Shown piece by piece: positions 37,301-50,200 of a stretch of DNA of 64,000 nucleotides. The stretch comes from Acestrorhynchus altus (taxonomy: Eukaryota; Chordata; Actinopteri; Characiformes; Acestrorhynchidae). Under the pieces are notes generated by a model. The model was not told where the DNA came from. It searched no databases and saw nothing but the letters and a program-made list of their open reading frames with translations. Within the stretch, counting starts at the first letter, position 1. Every line of letters starts with the position of its first letter. The position numbers and the translations under genes were made by a program. The DNA lies in NCBI GenBank assembly GCA_034509495.1, contig CM067522.1:20819941-20883940 (forward strand). The letters run 5' to 3'.

Positions 37301-40300
37301 TGTGGCTTGGTGATGATCAAACATTGGCTTTGGCTCCAAAGGAAACATAATACGTGGCCAAAAAAGGCACAAAGGATTCCGAAAACCATCTGTGCCACAG
37401 TTCCTTAATGGTACCAAAGGCAGCCAAGAGATGACTGCATGTGGCGGCGTTTTCCGCACGTTAATCACCGAAATCTAATTACGCTCAGACGGGGAAGTGA
37501 TTTGTTCGAGTTTTAAAGATATCGAGTTATATGTGCGTAACTGAGTAAACTCCAATATAGCAGATTTTGTGAGGACCTGGCTTTCACGGACCAGTGTTTG
37601 TGTCTGAGACCTTCCTCTCTTCTGAGGGGGTGGAATACAGTTACTGGCAACTTCTCGCAGTCATTAATCTCATCCTGGAACAAGGGATCATTTCCGTGGG
37701 CTGTCGGGGAACACGTTTCTTTCAGTTAATCACAAATATGATTCTCCAACAGGTCTTCTGCCAGCCTCGGATCAGAAACACTCCTACACGTTACAACTGG
37801 AGATGGCATCTGAGTATCAGTGGGTTTCAGTGGGCTTCAGTAAAGGACTCTCACGGTGGATGATGTTAGTTGAGTAGACTAAACTTTTAGATGCTCGTAT
37901 ACAACGACAACAAATGAGGTAAGAATCACCTGCCATGTTCAGACTAGCAAACCCTTCCTAAGTGTAGCCCCTCCTCCTTTTATCCATAAACCTGAGTAAT
38001 GTTTGGGAAAACTGTTGGGATTCAAGGGAAGAGATGGGAATGCAGTATAGAGGAGACAAACGAGATCGGCCATTGAAATGAATGGGAACAGGTGGAGCTA
38101 TCCGTCATACCTCAACCATCCAGCAGAGGCGCTAGACCTGTGGTGGCTTGAGAGACGATGCTCTGTCCATTAACAAACATTGATCATCTATCATGAAATG
38201 CCAACGTCACTGATGTGAAGCACTAAACGCCACTGTACGAATTCTACAATACTTGGAATAATGCTACGCATGATGTCAAAGTGCAGCAGCTACCATCAGA
38301 AAGAGACCAAAAATGTTTGATTTGCATAGGAGGTGCAAGACTAATCAGGGCAAGACTAAAGTTCTCCAGAGAACATCTAGACAAAGAGCTCGTGGAACAA
38401 TGTTCTTTGGACAGATGAATCCAAAGATGAAGATATTTTCATCACAAACCAAACGCAGCATTTGAGCACAAGAACCTCATATCAACTGTGAAGCATGGTG
38501 GTGGAAGTGTGGTGCTTTGCTGCAGCAGGGTGTGGAGATCTGTCCATCATAGAAACCACTATGAGATCTTTATTGTATCAGAGGGGGCTTGAGGAGAACG
38601 GAAGAGCGTCTGTACAAAGACTGACGCTGAAACGTCACAGAGCTGAAAGAATTCCATACGGAGGAGTGGGAACGTCATTCTTCCAGTCGATGACAGAGAC
38701 GGTAGACGGTTCTAGAGACATCTAACTGCTTTTAGAATCCATTCTTCCATCCACCTATGGAATGTTTCCTGTCCCCCAGCTGCCACACAACCACAAAGCG
38801 CGATACATCCTCCCCCGTGCTTAACAGTAGGCAAGTTCTTTCCATCAAATGCTGCAGCTCGAATCCAAATCTACCAAAGAGTTTGATTTTTAATAATTCA
38901 GTCTGTGAATTTGCTGGACTTGCTTAGATTTGATTTGTCCTTTTAGTTTCACCTCCACAACCCAGTCAACCGAAGAATGGATTTGAAAGGCAACTGTTCT
39001 CAGTGTTGATAAGAAGCACAGGGTGTTATTATCTGAACTTCATCACCTGCGGCTATCGATTCAGTGGACAAAGAGCTGCTCCTGTACATCTGTCCCGCAC
39101 AGCTCCTAACACATCTGTAGCCTGCTTCTCGGAGTCCCAGTTCCTCTGCCAAATAAAGAGGCTTTCACCCACACTTGTGGAGGACAGTGGGAGCACTATC
39201 TGGCAAGTGACAAAAAGTGTTGGCGGGTCTTTGTAAACTCCTGCTGCGTTTTTCTCTCAGGCACTAAGTAGATGGCCAAGAGTGAGGGCCTCATGTTGCA
39301 GAGCCCAGCTGTGGCCTCTTTTAAACAGCCCAGTCCTCGCGGCTCTCTCTCCGCGTCCTCCCATCTGCGCTGGAGGGCGAGGAGGAGGAGGAGGCTCTTA
39401 CCTTTTTATTGTCTGTCTCTCTTTATTGGAGTAGCAAAACAAAACAAAAATCTCCTTCTGAGTGCCAGAGAGAGCTTGGCCTCGCCTGAACTGTCTGTGG
39501 GCGAAGCCCCAAACCCGCAGAGCAGAAAGGAAGAAGCAGTGTCCATTAGAGTGGCCAAAGGCCAGGGCCTAATGCGTCTCTTCCCCCTCTCTCCAATTAA
39601 TTGCGTTGAAAGAGGGAGAGAAAACGGCCTGGTAAGAAAATGAGTTGTACTCTTGAGTCGTGCACCGAAATTCAGACAAAGCTCAACATCTCTTTGCCGA
39701 ATGAAGAGCAGAACTGCTGCGATTGAAGAGCATCATGTGGCAAAAAGGTTGAGACAACGAGAGGGAAATGGTTGTGTCTTTGTCCTCTCGTATGGACAAA
39801 TGTTATTAGCAAAATAATACTTTGTGCACACAGTAGAGCTGATTATAGCAGAGTAAAATACCACTGATTTGACTATTTAACGATTCAAAAATGCCAAACG
39901 ATAAAAATGATGAACCATCCACTGACAAACCTTTCAAAAATATATACGAAAGATAAAAAGACTGGCTCCACTTTATCCTTCCAACCTCCAATGGACCAGT
40001 TACATATGAACCAGTTACATTTGGACCAGTTACATATTACTTTCAGAAACGCTGATTTATGTCCTGAACAGTCAGCATAAAAATTACAACTCAAAAATAA
40101 GGCTGGGGTTCAAAGGGTTAAATCACTCCTTGAACACTAGGTTTGCTTTTGAAATTAAATTTAAATTTTATTTTAATATCTACACATATGAGTATCTTCT
40201 CATTTAGCAAAGTAATTATTCAATAAGTAGTAATTACTCAGTAATTACTACTACGAATGAATCAGTAACTACTTTATAATAATAATGTAATTACTGTTCA

Positions 40301-41341
40301 TCCACTATGAATTACCCAGCAACTATTAAGACATTTCCAATAACGACAATGAAATACTTTGTAACTACTAAGTATTTAGTACCTACAATAGATTCTTCAG
40401 TAACTACTATGGATTCTTACCAATTACTTTGTCACTACTAATTAATCAGTAACTACTATGAATTCTTCCGTAAATCCTATCAATTACTTTTTAGCTCTAA
40501 TTATTCAGTAAATACTAAGAATTATTCATTTTCTACTATTTATTACTTTGTAACTAATTATTCAGTAACTTCTATGGATTCTTTGGAAAATACTATAAAT
40601 TATTTTGTAAATACTATTAATGAAGTACCCACACAGATGTATTCAGGACACGCTGCTTCACTCCTCGTCCCATAATTACACACAGCAGGTGAAACGGCCA
40701 TGCGAAATTGGCCCCGAGGTATAAGTGGATGGTTCTATGTGGAACCCCGTGATGGATTGGTGTCATGCACAGTGAGTACGGTTCTAGGTAGGGTCCAGAT
40801 CCACTGCGACTCTTACCCAGGTGACGTAGATGAGAAGATGGGTGAATGGATTCCTAATAATTGGCAAAGACTGTACTGTCCCTTCTTAGGTAAAGAACAG
40901 ATCCATAAACAACCAATACATCCAAAGTCATTAGCTGCCCTTGAAACAGTCTGTCCACGCGAGCTGATGTCAAACGGAGATGTCGGACCACCGTCTCCTA
41001 ACGGGCCGAGTGCTAAGAGTGACTTCGCACCAGCTGTAAGTGTAAATGAGCAGGAAGCTGATCAGTGTGGGGTTATTAAATTCACCTGGTTTCAGACATA
41101 TTTCTCAGCCACTGGAGGACTCAAACCTGCCAGACGGATGACAGAAGTGTGTGTGCAGTGAGAGGTGTTACTCGCCGTAAGTGTGTGTAGTGCGTGTAGT
41201 GTGTGTACGGTACCTCCTGTCTTTGTTCCCACACACCAGCAGGTGTGGGGGCGCATCTCTCAGGTTGATGCAGGTGAAGTCCCCTGGCGAATTCCCCAGA
41301 TTCAACTCCGGCTGACGAGTCTCCAGACTGTACACTTTAAC
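34322..41341 (-). CDS. fbxw8: F-box/WD repeat protein 8, last four coding exons
   Basis: Substrate receptor of the CUL7 (CRL7) ubiquitin ligase. Minus-strand exons in coding order: 41341-41214, 37157-36984, 35731-35615 and 34490-34322 (588 nt, 195 aa plus TGA), all in phase. They encode the C-terminal WD40 blades: KVYSLETRQPELNLGNSPGD, CGNKD-RRVRVFDLRTG, HHLGVTSVQADDWKIVSGGG and GVWEMRMGAKLWEMHNRHPV. They end HRRHRGVICYYDF…NYNIGLAMPYD. By recall, human FBXW8 has DDWKIVSGGEEGLVSVWDYR and THRRHRGLIRAYEF at the same places. The most 5' of these exons is preceded (minus sense) by a (CT)n tract that serves as its acceptor tract and runs into the 500-N gap. The F-box and first WD repeats are missing here; the exon that should precede it is on the other strand at 57693. 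The gene is convergent with tesc, as in mammals. Confidence 0.95.
34625..34770 (+). mobile_element. Tc1-like 5' fragment
   Basis: The block 'cctcagacattagtttggtt' + 'tgctcttgattgttgaag' is shared with 23150-23230. It lies in the last intron of fbxw8. Confidence 0.7.
34785..35180 (+). mobile_element. Non-LTR retrotransposon 3' end
   Basis: Frame with KVEQFGDKAREARLRWFGHV, LRRNSGYIGQRMLEMELPGR and RKRGRAQRRMD, the C-terminal tail typical of fish LINE reverse transcriptases. It ends in a (gat)n tail at 35165-35180. A second copy is at 51890-52170 (-). Confidence 0.85.
36136..36900 (+). mobile_element. Tc1-like transposon copy
   Basis: The plus frame contains SIVKHGGGSIMLRGCF and HLQDNDPKHATRATMD (Tc1 catalytic-Asp neighbourhood). 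Flanking frames are broken. It lies in an fbxw8 intron. Confidence 0.8.
38250..38735 (+). mobile_element. Tc1-like transposon, 3' portion
   Basis: Same family as 19300-20175: 'ctgcagcagggtgtggagat' and the frame LSIIETTMRSLLYQRGLEEN. It lies in an fbxw8 intron. Confidence 0.75.
39250..39760. other. Complex unique sequence in an fbxw8 intron, possible conserved non-coding DNA
   Basis: Not recognised as a repeat. It is balanced in composition, with runs such as ccaattaattgcgttgaa and an open plus frame of 123 codons (39272-39643) that resembles nothing I know. There are no convincing splice sites. It is listed as a candidate for comparison with other fish genomes. Confidence 0.25.
40160..40620. 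repeat. AT-rich degenerate repeat of 'agtaactactatgaatt' type
   Basis: Many variants of (c/t)agtaactacta(t) spaced irregularly, in an fbxw8 intron; no gene seen. Confidence 0.6.

Positions 41342-41387
<46 letters not shown>
41342..41387. repeat. (GA)n microsatellite at the left edge of the assembly gap
   Basis: An uninterrupted GA run ends in N. On the minus strand it is the polypyrimidine tract of the fbxw8 acceptor at 41342. Confidence 0.95.
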
Positions 41388-41887
41388 NNNNNNNNNNNNN
41401 NNNNNNNNNNNNNNNNNNNNNNNNNNNNNNNNNNNNNNNNNNNNNNNNNNNNNNNNNNNNNNNNNNNNNNNNNNNNNNNNNNNNNNNNNNNNNNNNNNNN
41501 NNNNNNNNNNNNNNNNNNNNNNNNNNNNNNNNNNNNNNNNNNNNNNNNNNNNNNNNNNNNNNNNNNNNNNNNNNNNNNNNNNNNNNNNNNNNNNNNNNNN
41601 NNNNNNNNNNNNNNNNNNNNNNNNNNNNNNNNNNNNNNNNNNNNNNNNNNNNNNNNNNNNNNNNNNNNNNNNNNNNNNNNNNNNNNNNNNNNNNNNNNNN
41701 NNNNNNNNNNNNNNNNNNNNNNNNNNNNNNNNNNNNNNNNNNNNNNNNNNNNNNNNNNNNNNNNNNNNNNNNNNNNNNNNNNNNNNNNNNNNNNNNNNNN
41801 NNNNNNNNNNNNNNNNNNNNNNNNNNNNNNNNNNNNNNNNNNNNNNNNNNNNNNNNNNNNNNNNNNNNNNNNNNNNNNNNNNNNNNN
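41388..41887. other. Assembly gap of exactly 500 N
   Basis: The round number indicates a placeholder for a gap of unknown size. It is flanked by (GA)n on the left and (CA)n on the right, so the two sides do not share a repeat that would vouch for the join. Confidence 0.97.

Positions 41888-41935
<48 letters not shown>
41888..41935. repeat. (CA)n microsatellite at the right edge of the gap
   Basis: An uninterrupted ACAC run follows the N block. A separate (TG)n run is at 42072-42126. Confidence 0.95.
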
Positions 41936-41941
<6 letters not shown>

Positions 41942-42069
41942 AGGTAGCTCACCTTGGTACCACATGAGAAGATCAGTGCTGCAGAAGGCAGGCTAATGAG
42001 TTAATTTGTGGACATTTTATCTAAACTGACGTAGAATCAGCTCCTGCTCCGTTTCTTCACATTCTAGAG

Positions 42070-42128
<59 letters not shown>

Positions 42129-42229
42129 CTGAACGGATTGTCTTTTTTTTTCAGAGTAAATTTGTTTTAAATTGTCTTGCTTTAAATTCGTCTCCTCATT
42201 ACACTTTCTGCTGGGAACAGATTGTACAT

Positions 42230-42942
42230 TCACGTCTAATGTGTCTCTCTCGCACGCTGTCCCTCTCACTCTCTTGCTCTCATTCTCTTTCTCTCATTCT
42301 GTCCATTGCATTCACACACTCACTCTGTCTTATGCTCTTTCTTCTATTTCTCTCATTCTTCTCTCTCGCACTCTCATTCTGTTTCTCTCATGCTGTTCAT
42401 TGATCTCACACTCTCGCCTTTCTCTTTCTCTCTTTTGCTTTTTTTTTCCTGTAATTCTGTCCCACGCTCTCGCGCAATCTCTCTACTTTGCATTTTCTCT
42501 CTTATTGACTGTCTCACACTCACTCCATCTCTTGCTCTCTCATTCTCTTTCTCGTATTCTGTCCCATGCTCTTGTGCTCCATTATTCTTTCTCTCACTCC
42601 CACTTTTTCACTTTCACACTCTGTCCCTTGCACTGTCGCTCTGTCTTTTGCACTTGGTCTCTCTCTCTCTCTCTCTCTCTCGCTCTCTCTCTCTCTCTCG
42701 CTCTGTGTCTCTCATTGTTTCTCAGTTTCTTTCTCTTAATCTGTCCATTGTTCGTTCTCCACGTCTGTGCCTTTGTCTCGCTCTCTTGATTTCCCTCCTC
42801 TTGTCCTTTGCTTTCATTCTCTTTCGCCCTTTCTCACTCTCACTTTCTGTGTCACTCTTTGTCTCTGTCTCTCCAGCCTTCTCTCCTCCCTCTTCTCTCC
42901 CTTTTTCACCATCACTTTCTCTCATTCCAGCCTCTTTCATTT

Positions 42943-42973
<31 letters not shown>

Positions 42974-43010
42974 CTGTGTCTCTGTCTCACTCCGTCTTCC
43001 TCTGTTTGTT
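42230..43010. repeat. Long CT-rich low-complexity tract
   Basis: About 780 nt of (tctctcac)-like sequence with pure CT runs near 42656-42700 and 42940-42972. It runs up to the nf2 acceptor at 43014, so it serves as an oversized pyrimidine tract. Its 200-240-codon open frames are composition artefacts. Confidence 0.9.
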
Positions 43011-43014
43011 CCAG

Positions 43015-46000
43015 GGACGAGGCAGAGATGGAGTATTTAAAAATAGCTCAGGATCTGGAGATGTATGGGGTCAATTACTTTTCCATTAGGGTAAGTATGG
43101 GCAGTGCGGTGATCCCACTGTCCCTCAGAGTCCCTCAGGGTTGGTGTTATACGGTCATTACTACCTAACGCTGGGACGAGCAGCTTCTGTTAAGGTTGAC
43201 CTCAACTCCACAGCTTTCAGTCATTCCACACTCCGACTCCTCACTGTGGACGTGGGAGAAATCCATACCTGAAATGTAGAGCAGTGTAGGGTCTTCTAGC
43301 CCAGCGCTGGGCCGTAATCTTCTCCCAGCGGGTTTCTGTTTGGATCTGCGGGGCTGCTGCAACCTCTGTAACCTCTGTGAGCTGTGTAAAACCCTGTACT
43401 GGTGCACAGGTTTGCTGCTGTCTTGCAGTAAATGTGTTTTATCTGCTTGTGATTTATGGTTCTGAAGAATAAGAGAGGAACGGATCTGCTGCTGGGTGTT
43501 GACGCCCTGGGCCTGCACATTTATGACCCAGACAACAAGCTTACACCCAAAATCTCCTTCCCTTGGAACGAGATCCGGAACATCTCCTACAGTGACAAAG
43601 AGGTGGGTGTGAAAATGCAATATGTTTGCAATACGACATCATTTGGTTCGCTTCTTTGAAAATGATACGGGAACCTCACTCCGGGTTGGAAATGCATACC
43701 AGACAACCTGCCAGTGCTACCGAGAACCCAAACTCATTTCTGTATTATTATTGTATTATTACACAACCCCGTTAGGACAACCCCATCCCATACAATGCTC
43801 CCGACACTAGAAAGGTGAAGGCAAGTACATGTCAAGCCAGCCAGTATTGGGCAGCCAGTGCCGGGTTCCCAGCTCCGACACAGTGGCTAATGCCTATTCC
43901 GACCAGCATCGCACTGGTTGGGATGTGGGGCGAAGGGCCAGCTTTGCTCTCTCTGACTCCGGCTGCCGATGGCAAGCAGCATGACCGGGATGTGACCCTG
44001 CTATCCAGTGATCATAATCACAGGTCCTCTTGTTCATAGAGCGCCGAGCCAATGAAAAGCCCCGTAAGTTGGTTTTAAAGCCTGTTTGCTTATTTTTATG
44101 ATTCTGTTCTAGATATTATCTGTAGTTTTGTGATGAAGTTACTGTGAACTGTTCGAGACAAATGAGTTGGGACTTGTTTCCACTTCCCCCAGGACACAGT
44201 GTTCTCCTAAAGCATAGCAGCACCTGTATTAATCAGCATCAGTTTGCCATCGTACCGGCCTCATGATTGCTCGTTTAAGTTCCTTGGGAGATGAAGCTCA
44301 GTGATCATCATTAAAGCTCCGTGTGTTAGTTTAAGCTCTGTGTGAAACATACAGTACTGTGTCTTTCCCTTGCTACTCACTAAAACTGTCCAGGATACTC
44401 AGTATGTGTCTCTTGAGGACATCATTAATTACAGTGAAGCACAGTGCTGTAAGGAACCTTCCACATCTTTAAAAGGGTCAATGACTCACATAAGCGCGGG
44501 ATTTTATGGGTAATGACTACGTAACTGAAGTATTACGGGAAAAGATTTAGGTTCATGTCTCGCTCAAACACTAATCCAAATGTAAGTTGCTGTAGACGAG
44601 TGTCAGCCGAATACCATAAATGTAAATGTCACTCCAACACTGAAGTGTATGACTTGCGGGATGACCGAAGTCTCCTCATCTGCGTCTCTTTATGTCCACA
44701 GTTTGCAATAAAGCCCTTGGATAAGAAGGCAGATGTCTTCAAATTCAACTCTTCGAAACTGCGGGTTAATAAGTTGGTGAGTACTCCTTTATCTAGTTCA
44801 GTGGTTCCAAAACCTCAGTCCTGAAGGACCACTACACATTTTAGTGTGTACCCTGCTCCCAGCACACCTGATCCAGCTCATCAGCTCATGAATCCACCCT
44901 GAAATGAAGGCCAGGGGGTGTTCCAGGCCTGGGGTTGAAGAACCACTGAACTGCAGGGTGTAGTTTAAGTTTGTTTTCACTCTTGGTGTGATTCGTTCGG
45001 GGACGTGTGAAAACAGTAATCACACCTGGATTCGGATCAAAACAACCGTACAGAGAGTAGGCGCCGTCGGTCCATTCCCAAACGAACTCTGAACCGGTTT
45101 GTTTGTGGTGTGAACGTGATCCGACCTCAATCCCCAAATTTGAGCTGAATTTAACATTTGACACTTCCACCACCATGGTTCACAGTTGGTATGAGGTCCA
45201 TGTGCCGAGTTCACAATGAGTGCTACACTGTTTGTGGACACCCCTTCTAATGAGTGAATTCGGCTACTTTAAGCTTCGTGCGTTGCTGACACAGATGTGC
45301 AAATGCATGCACAATTTGTCTAGTCACTGTAGAGAAGTACTGCCAATAGAATAGGACTCTCTGGATCAGGTAAACAATCCTGATCCTATTGACACCACCC
45401 CTACTCCATTCTCCAGGGATTTGAGGATGAGGCCGGGGTGGTGATCATGGACCTCATTAACAATGTCCTCCCTACTGAATCCAATCAAATTCTCACAGCA
45501 ATGCTCTACAGAATCTAGTAGCAGGACAAACTTTGTATTACCACTGATTTCAGAAGAAGCAGTGAATGAGCATGCGTCCCGATACATTTGTCAATTTCGG
45601 TTCCTCTGGGTGATCTGTATCTAGGAAACCTGACCGCCCAGAGCCAAGTGAAACTTATGTGAGTAGCCAATAGGAGTGTAATGATACGCATATTAATGTT
45701 CGCTCTTTTGTATGGACTTCCAAGACGTGCTTTGATTCATATTTGACATACTGACGGGAATTGGAATGGTTTCCACTGGTCCATTAAAAAAGACCCTTAA
45801 TGATATTCATAAAACAACAAAGAGGAGAGAGAACTTCTGAAGCGCCGAGCTTCTTCAGAAACCAGGCGCAGTTCGTGTTTTATTGTGTTTGTCTTCTAAG
45901 AAAGTGTCTTTCGGTTTGAGTTAATTAGGATTTCACTGTTCGTGTTCGCTTTTGATGAAAAAGAACTGCTGCCGCTTCTTTCTCTGCTGCGTATCCGCAA

Positions 46001-47191
46001 GGTGTCTCCGAAACTTGGAGACACGTCGTACTGGCTGCTAAGCCCTGCTGTCCTGTCCGTTTTTTGATGGCAGATTCTGCAGCTGTGCATCGGAAACCAT
46101 GACCTGTTCATAAGGAGACGGAGAGTGGACTCCCTGGAGGTCCAGCAGATGAAGGCACAGGCAAGAGAGGAGAAGGCCCGCAAGCAGGTGGGAAAGTGAG
46201 AGTGCTACGTTTAAGGTGATGCAGTGCAGTGACCTGGTAGGAGTGTTCGCATTTGGGCATTTCAAAGGTCATAGTGGGAAGGAAGGAGCTGAATCTTCAG
46301 GTTTGTGGAAGCGTACGCTCATACTGGTCTACCAGCAGAGGCAGAAATCCCAGTCTACGGGAAGCTCTCAAAGTTGTGACCATAAGACATAACTGAGGAA
46401 AGGCTTCTTGCTCCACTCTGCTTCATTAAGTGACTGACCTTTGTGACTCAATCAGTTGTTCTTTATATTGTTTATTTATTTATTTATTATACTGTTTTTA
46501 ACCCGCTGTTTTGTGCCCACACGGGCATTTAACCCATCCACACACAGTGATGCACACTAGTGACTGCACACACCAGGGGGCAGTGAGCACACGTGCCAGG
46601 AGCGGTGGGCAGCCCTATCCACAGCGCCCGGGGAGCAGCTGAGGAGTTCAGTGCCTTGATCAAGGGCACTCCAGTCACGTTCTGCCTGTTCAGGGATTTG
46701 AACCAGCGACCTTCCAGTCAGAAGGCTGGTTCCTCCTAACCACCAGACGGTGCTGTATTTGAGTTTTGTGGTAAATTAACTGATAGAAAAGCTCTTGTTT
46801 GAGCCATGAGTTTGATTCTACCCTCTATACCCCTCTGGACCACACCTGGCTTTATGCATGGTGTCGGCAGGTTCATGTTTGTTTACCTGTCAGCGGTTGG
46901 TGCAGCTTAAATACACCAAATGCATTCATTAGACACAGGGTCCACAAACATTGACGTGAGGAATGGAGCAGAGTCCTCAAGTTTGTCCTCTGGAAAGCGA
47001 GCAGGCTGACTCAGCTTTAAGTCAGAGTAGGGCTATGAAGTTGAAAGTGAATCCTTATAGATCCACCTCCTCGTCAGATGAAGAAGCACCTTTGATATCG
47101 ACGCTTCTCGCACCTTCAGCTGAATCTGGGTTTTGCATTTGTGACACATTCACTCATGCTGAAGAATAATGCTCTCCGATAAAGTGCTATA

Positions 47192-47229
<38 letters not shown>

Positions 47230-50200
47230 TCGTCCTTTTACTTCTTGCCCTTCTCAATGCAGATGGAGAGGCAGAGGCTGGAGAGGGAGAAGCTTTTGCG
47301 AGAGGAGGCTGAGAGAGCTCGTGATGAGCTGGAGCGGAGGCTCATTCAGTTGCAGGACGAAGCTCAAATGGCCAATGAAGCGCTGGTGAGGCAATAGACT
47401 GCAAACGGACTCTTCTGATGTAACCTTCTCCAGGGTTAGACCCTATAAGAACCCTGCTCCCTACCCTGACTTACGCTGTCTACTCGGTTCCATTGACTGT
47501 GTTCTAACATTACCGTGATGTTTGTCTGTTGAACTTAAGTTGGATGGCACTAAATTTGGCCCATCTGATGTCAAGTCAGTCAAAGAACCAATCAGAGCTG
47601 ACTAAGTTCACATCACCTAGCAGGATTCCACTTGTTCATCTAACCCCAGCCCATAGCGTGGCCCTCGACACAGGTTTGCTCCTTTATGCCTTTCAAAACC
47701 GTTTGAGGGAAGATCTGAGTTACTGTTAGTTGAAGCTCCGCTTGCTAATGAAAGCTGTGATCTCACCTTAGTTGATGCTCCGTGTGCTAATGAAAGCTGT
47801 GAACTAACAGTAGTTGAAGCTCTGTGTGCTAATGAAAGCTGTGATCTCACCTTAGTTGATGCTCCGCGTGCTAATGAAAGCTGTGATCTCACCTTAGTTG
47901 ATGCTCCGTGTGCTAATGAAAGCTGTGATCTCACCTTAGTTGATGCTCCGTGTGCTAATGAAAGCTGTGATCTCACCTTAGTTGAAGCTCTGTGTGCTAA
48001 TGAAAGCTGTGATCTCACCTTAGTTGATGCTCTGTGTGCTAATGAAAGCTGTGATCTCACCTTAGTTGAAGCTCCGCGTGCTAATGAAAGCTGTGATCTC
48101 ACCTTAGTTGACGCTCCGTGTGCTAATGAAAGCTGTGATCTCACCTTAGTTGATGCTCCGCGTGCTAATGAAAGCTGTGATCTCACCTTAGTTGACGCTC
48201 CGTGTGCTAATGAAAGCTGTGATCTCACCTTAGTTGACGTTCTGCGTGCTAATGAAAGCTGTGAACTTCTGTTAGTGGCCACGTTTCAGTTTCAGAATTG
48301 AACGTTCCCTAGTTCACGCATCACAGTAGTTATGAACAGTAGGCACCAGGTTCTGACGCAGACATGATGCATTGTGCTCTTCACTCTTCATTGTTTCAAA
48401 GGGTTATTTGAGTGATACCATGCCTTTACAAGCTTTATGGTATAAATACTTTCTCAAGTTCACACATTTTATAGCAGACCTTCATGCACATCCTGCCAGT
48501 CACGCTAGCCACTAGTGGTGGTTCCCATACCCCAGTTAAAGAGCCTTGTTTGTAATAAGTCCTTTGTAGTTTCATCTTTCTGGGTCTGGGTCCTACGTCT
48601 GGTTGTTTGACTAGAGGCCAAACGGAGCCCTTGCTGAGTGTGTTTGCGTTTGTTTGTTGGTTGACTCAGTCTCAGTGTGTGCTTTCTCATCCCTCTCAGC
48701 TGCGTTCTGAGGAGACCGCCGATCTTTTAGCAGAGAAAGCCCAGATAGCCGAAGAGGAGGCCAAACTTCTTGCTCAGAAAGCAGCAGAGGCTGAGCAGGA
48801 GATACAGAGGATTAAGGTGAGTCTGGGGGACGCTTGGCATTCAGGATTCCCTTCTGAGTGAGGAGGATTATGGGTCATTTTAGGTTTCGCACCATCACAT
48901 TATGCATGTTTACACCTTTTTAACCAATAAATAAATCAAAATTTGTTTGTGTGGCGCTCTTCACACCTGAAGTTGTCACAGAGCAGCTTCATGGAAATCA
49001 AGAAATAAATAGGTGAACAACAGATGAACAAAGGATAAGAGACAGATCCCCGAGTGAGCAAGACAAATGGTGACAGTGGGGAGGAAAAACTCCCTCAGAG
49101 CTGGAGATAGAAACCCTGGGAGGAACCAGACTCATAAGGGGGAGGGCCCATCCTCCTCTGGTCAAACTACTCATACACAGTTAGGGGACACTGGACCCCC
49201 ACACCTCTGTTCTATTGCAGGGTGGGAAACTGGTCCAGTAGCCATGGGGGGTCCTTGGGGGGAGCTTGGTACTTCCGCAATATACTGTAAACAATTACAA
49301 AGGACTTGAGCTGCAGCTGAAACCGATTAAATATTGTGTACAATATTGTGTAGCTCCTCCCCCTCGATCTGTTTACTGTTTATTTCCATCTCCAGGTTAG
49401 AACGTCCTCTATCACATGATGTCCCCAGACTGGGATTTAGGGCTTTTGGCATTAGAGCAGTGAGCCTTTGCTGGGATTCGAACATTTGACCTCCTCACAC
49501 TTCCTGAGTCGCAGTTAGACCGTAGGGCCACCCTAGAGTACACTGACCATTCCCTTCTTTCTCAAACAGAAGCATGCATGGCTTGACCTCTTTATCTTTA
49601 CCATATTTAAACAGCAGGGTGTGGAGATCTCTCCATCATGGAAACCACTATGAGGTCTTTATTGTATCAGAGGGGGCTTGAGGAGAACGGAAGTGCGTCT
49701 GTACAAAGTGCAAAATTAAAGTGACATGCTATTGATTCCAAACATGTCTTGGCTGTTCAGTTACATTTGGGGTGAAGGGGACATTAACTGTCTCTGAGCT
49801 GTTGTTGATGGACATCCTTGCCCTTCTACAGCCTGTAGGTTTGGCAGTGAGTGTAGGTACCTGCAAGCTTTAGGGGGTTCAGAAAGCTGTGTTTTTGACA
49901 GTGTGTGTTAATGTGGGCTGTTAAAGGTGACAGCGATTCGCAGCGAGGAGGAGAAGAGACTTATCGAGCAGAAGATGCTGGAGACTGAGATACTCGCCCT
50001 CAAAATGGCTGAAGAATCAGAGAGGAGGTACGTCTTATTTGAGGTGATATCTATATATGTATATTTAAACACAGTGCATCTTTGCAGAACCTCTCAAGCT
50101 CCATCAGACTTGTTGGGAGCGTAGGATCTCCAGAGATGTTCAAATGGGTTCTAGTCTGGGCTCTGACTGGGCCACTCGAGGACATTCACAGAGTTGTCCT

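Noticed and set aside
40700..41161. 153-codon plus-strand frame next to the fbxw8 exon
   Set aside because: No recognisable domain, no promoter or splice context, and it lies in an fbxw8 intron; 153 codons can occur by chance.
41165..41965. Frames of 198-265 codons across the gap
   Set aside because: They consist mostly of N translated as unknown residues plus dinucleotide repeats. Only the embedded fbxw8 exon is real.
41953..41978. A 26-nt minus-strand exon candidate (…LIFSCGTK) just right of the gap that could splice in phase to the fbxw8 exon at 41341
   Set aside because: The exon at 57693-57932 joins the same acceptor and follows the FBXW8 sequence better (GGNR-VKVYSLE). The 26-nt match is short enough to be chance.
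42172..43040. Open frames of 205-244 codons on the plus strand
   Set aside because: Ser-Leu-rich products of CT-rich low-complexity DNA.
47718..48275. CRISPR-like array
   Set aside because: Units are contiguous with no unique spacers, in a vertebrate genome; ordinary tandem satellite.
47617..48282. 221-codon minus-strand protein
   Set aside because: In-frame artefact of a 42-bp satellite.
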